This document shows positions 62,155-64,000 of a DNA stretch of 64,000 nucleotides, in pieces. The notes beneath the pieces are model-generated. The model did not search any database, had not been told where the DNA came from, and worked only from the letters and a program-made list of their open reading frames with translations. The position numbers and the translations under genes are program-made. This DNA is from Dendrocalamus latiflorus (taxonomy: Eukaryota; Streptophyta; Magnoliopsida; Poales; Poaceae): NCBI GenBank assembly GCA_017311315.1, contig CM029672.1:6924463-6988462 (forward strand), written 5' to 3'. Position 1 is the stretch's first letter. Every line of letters begins with the position of its first letter.

Positions 62155-62715
62155 AGTTGACTATCGTGGTTTCAGACCACGCTGGTCTCTAACCACGTTG
62201 TCTGAATTGACTACACAGGTCTCCGACTACACTAATCACCGACCACGCTAGTTTCCAACCATATTTTACAGTTCGACCACACAGGTCTCCGATTACGCTG
62301 GTTTTGACCACAAAAGTTTTGACTACGTCGATTTTCGACCATGTTGTATCAGTCGCGTCAGTTCGACCACGTTGCTTCCAACCACACAGGCCTCGACCAC
62401 GTTGGTTCAACCACGCTGGTCTCAATCACACAGATCTCGACCACGTTGGTTCCAACCACGCTAGTCACGATCACACAGATCTCTGACCATGTTGGTTCTG
62501 ACTACATCAGTTCGACCACGCTGGTCTTGATCACATAGATCTCTGACCACTTTGGTTCCAACTCCGCTAGTTTAACCACGCTGGTTTCAATAACACAGAT
62601 TTTGACCATGTCGATTCGATTACGCTGATCGACCATGTTGGTTCTTGACCATGTTGATCTTCGATCACACTGGTTCGACCAAGCCGGCTCGACCGCGTAG
62701 GTCTTCGACCACTAG
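62155..62715. repeat. Minisatellite of CGACCACGYTGGTY units
   Basis: About 25 degenerate units of roughly 18-24 bases, each centred on GACCACG(C/T)TGGTT or TCGACCACGTTGG, alternate with ATCACACAGATCTC-like segments. The array starts near the GTTGACTATCGTGG segment and fades near GACCACTAGCG (62710). The short frames are repeat translations. Confidence 0.85.
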
Positions 62716-64000
62716 CGAACATGGAAGTACTATGATCTCAACGTCGGTAATTCCATTAAGCAGTAGTACAATAGAATACATTATGGTAGTTCTGATTGTC
62801 TCAAAAATTGTAGATACTTCAACTGATTTTATAAAATACATTTTTTTACTTTAGTATCATGTACATAAATATTAAACATAATTTTCAACGAGTTTCACCA
62901 TGCACGAGAGGTCACGAGGAGAGCAAGCCGGATGAAGCAGCCAACCAGCGCTGACACGGCGAGTGATCGAGTGTTTATTTAGAACCCGCGAGAGATCTAC
63001 GCGTCTTTGTATTACAAGAAAGAAAGAAGGCATACAATAGGGCAGACAAGACAAACAATTTGACGAAACAACAACAACAACAACAAATAGCTCGTAACGA
63101 AAACAGCTGCTACCCAATGGCTGTAGCCGGTAAGAACTGAAGCCAACACCACTTACTACCGAGTGTTAGTCGGGGAGATTTCAGATTTGTCGTCTCCATG
63201 GGCGGCATTGTCACTTTCCCAACGGAACGGGGGGCCAACCGGCCGAGGCAAGCGATCACCATCGCCCCATTTATGAACGGTGCAAAGCTGAGCCGCCGAG
63301 GTACATCGCTGTCCAAAAACCGGAATGCAAACGCCGGAGCATTGGTCGTCTCCTTGCCTCTCTGGTCCAGTCGTGAGCCGTCCTTCCTGGGATGATCCGG
63401 GCATCCAGACATGCCATCCCAAGGATATGCCGTACGTACATGCGTACAGCACTTTGCAACACATCACAAGGGAAGGGAGCATACCTCTTACACGTTTCAC
63501 AACAGTGAAGAGATGTAGACCAGAAATGCCGCAAAAATACTTTTGTAGCATCAGCAGTAGGGCACAGTCCGGCACGCCAGCCATGTACATGGCTCTCACG
63601 CAATGGCAAAAATGCGAGCACCAAGTGCTCGAGTACCAGGAGCAGAAAGGGAGACCTGACCTACTTGCATCACGTGTTAGCATTTCTTAGAACCATTGTT
63701 TAAAAAAAAACTTTCAAGGAAAACAGCAAAGAGCGTTGCAGCGCATCTGCCAAACTACAGCATCCAAAACTGTAGATGCAGATGAATCAATTTCTCTAGC
63801 AGAATTCTTGATAATCAAGTGAAACACTACGCTGCAGGACTTTTTCATTTGGTCATTTCCCTTACAAGAATCCTATTGGTAATACTAACATCAAATGCCA
63901 CAATAAGTGTGTAAATAAAGAATCTCCGCCTAAAACCTTAATCTTAGCATCCAGAACAGAGCTTCTTCGGACAATACGAATATAAGACAAGCGGTACCGA
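62716..64000. other. Unassigned end of the window
   Basis: AT-rich up to 63100, including an (ACA)n run at about 63066-63085. From 63110 to 63690 the composition is gene-like and both strands have open frames of 100-175 residues. I recognise no domain and no splice pattern. It could be the 3' UTR or last exon of a minus-strand gene that starts beyond base 64000. The last 300 bases are AT-rich with nothing visible. Confidence 0.35.

Noticed and set aside
63110..63690. Overlapping open frames of 100-175 residues on both strands
   Set aside because: No recognised motif, no splice structure and no preferred strand. Noted only as possible 3' end of a gene beyond the window.

Overview
The window is nuclear DNA from a flowering plant, almost certainly a grass. 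The genes have many short exons with GT-AG introns. Some coding exons are very GC-rich. The spaces between genes are filled with MITEs (Stowaway, Tourist/PIF-like and hAT-like), a Copia LTR retrotransposon, retroelement debris and microsatellites. I saw no rRNA, tRNA, CRISPR array or bacterial-style operon. I cannot name the species from sequence alone.

Layout. 1-2.0 kb: 3' half of a plastid-type peptide chain release factor 2 gene (+). 2.0-5.4 kb: GC-rich repeat-like DNA and a foldback element. 5.4-11.7 kb: one Copia LTR retrotransposon (-) with TATAG target duplications, near-identical LTRs and broken coding regions. 11.9-14.1 kb: two hAT-type elements with exact 8-bp target duplications; the larger one carries pieces of three unrelated host genes. 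14.1-26.3 kb: gene-poor DNA with Stowaway, hAT and PIF-like MITEs and an old Copia relic. 26.3-29.7 kb: a complete BTB/NPH3 gene (-), three exons. 30-48 kb: gene-poor DNA with nested MITEs, minisatellites and long (AT)n tracts. 48.2-50.1 kb: a small two-exon gene (+) of unknown function. 51.3-56.1 kb: a six-exon gene (-) for an eIF4B-like protein. 58.0-60.3 kb: three terminal exons of plastid ribosomal protein uL1 (-) downstream of RCC1-repeat exons on the same strand. 61.1-62.7 kb: two different minisatellites. 62.7-64 kb: nothing I can assign.

The genes do not form a pathway. Three host genes touch translation: plastid release factor 2, an eIF4B-like factor and plastid uL1. This looks like coincidence. 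The most unusual items are the gene-capturing hAT element, the RCC1/uL1c arrangement with phase-compatible exons and an exact 79-bp internal duplication, and the young but defective Copia element. All exon structures were worked out by hand from reading frames and splice signals, without alignments or transcript data.
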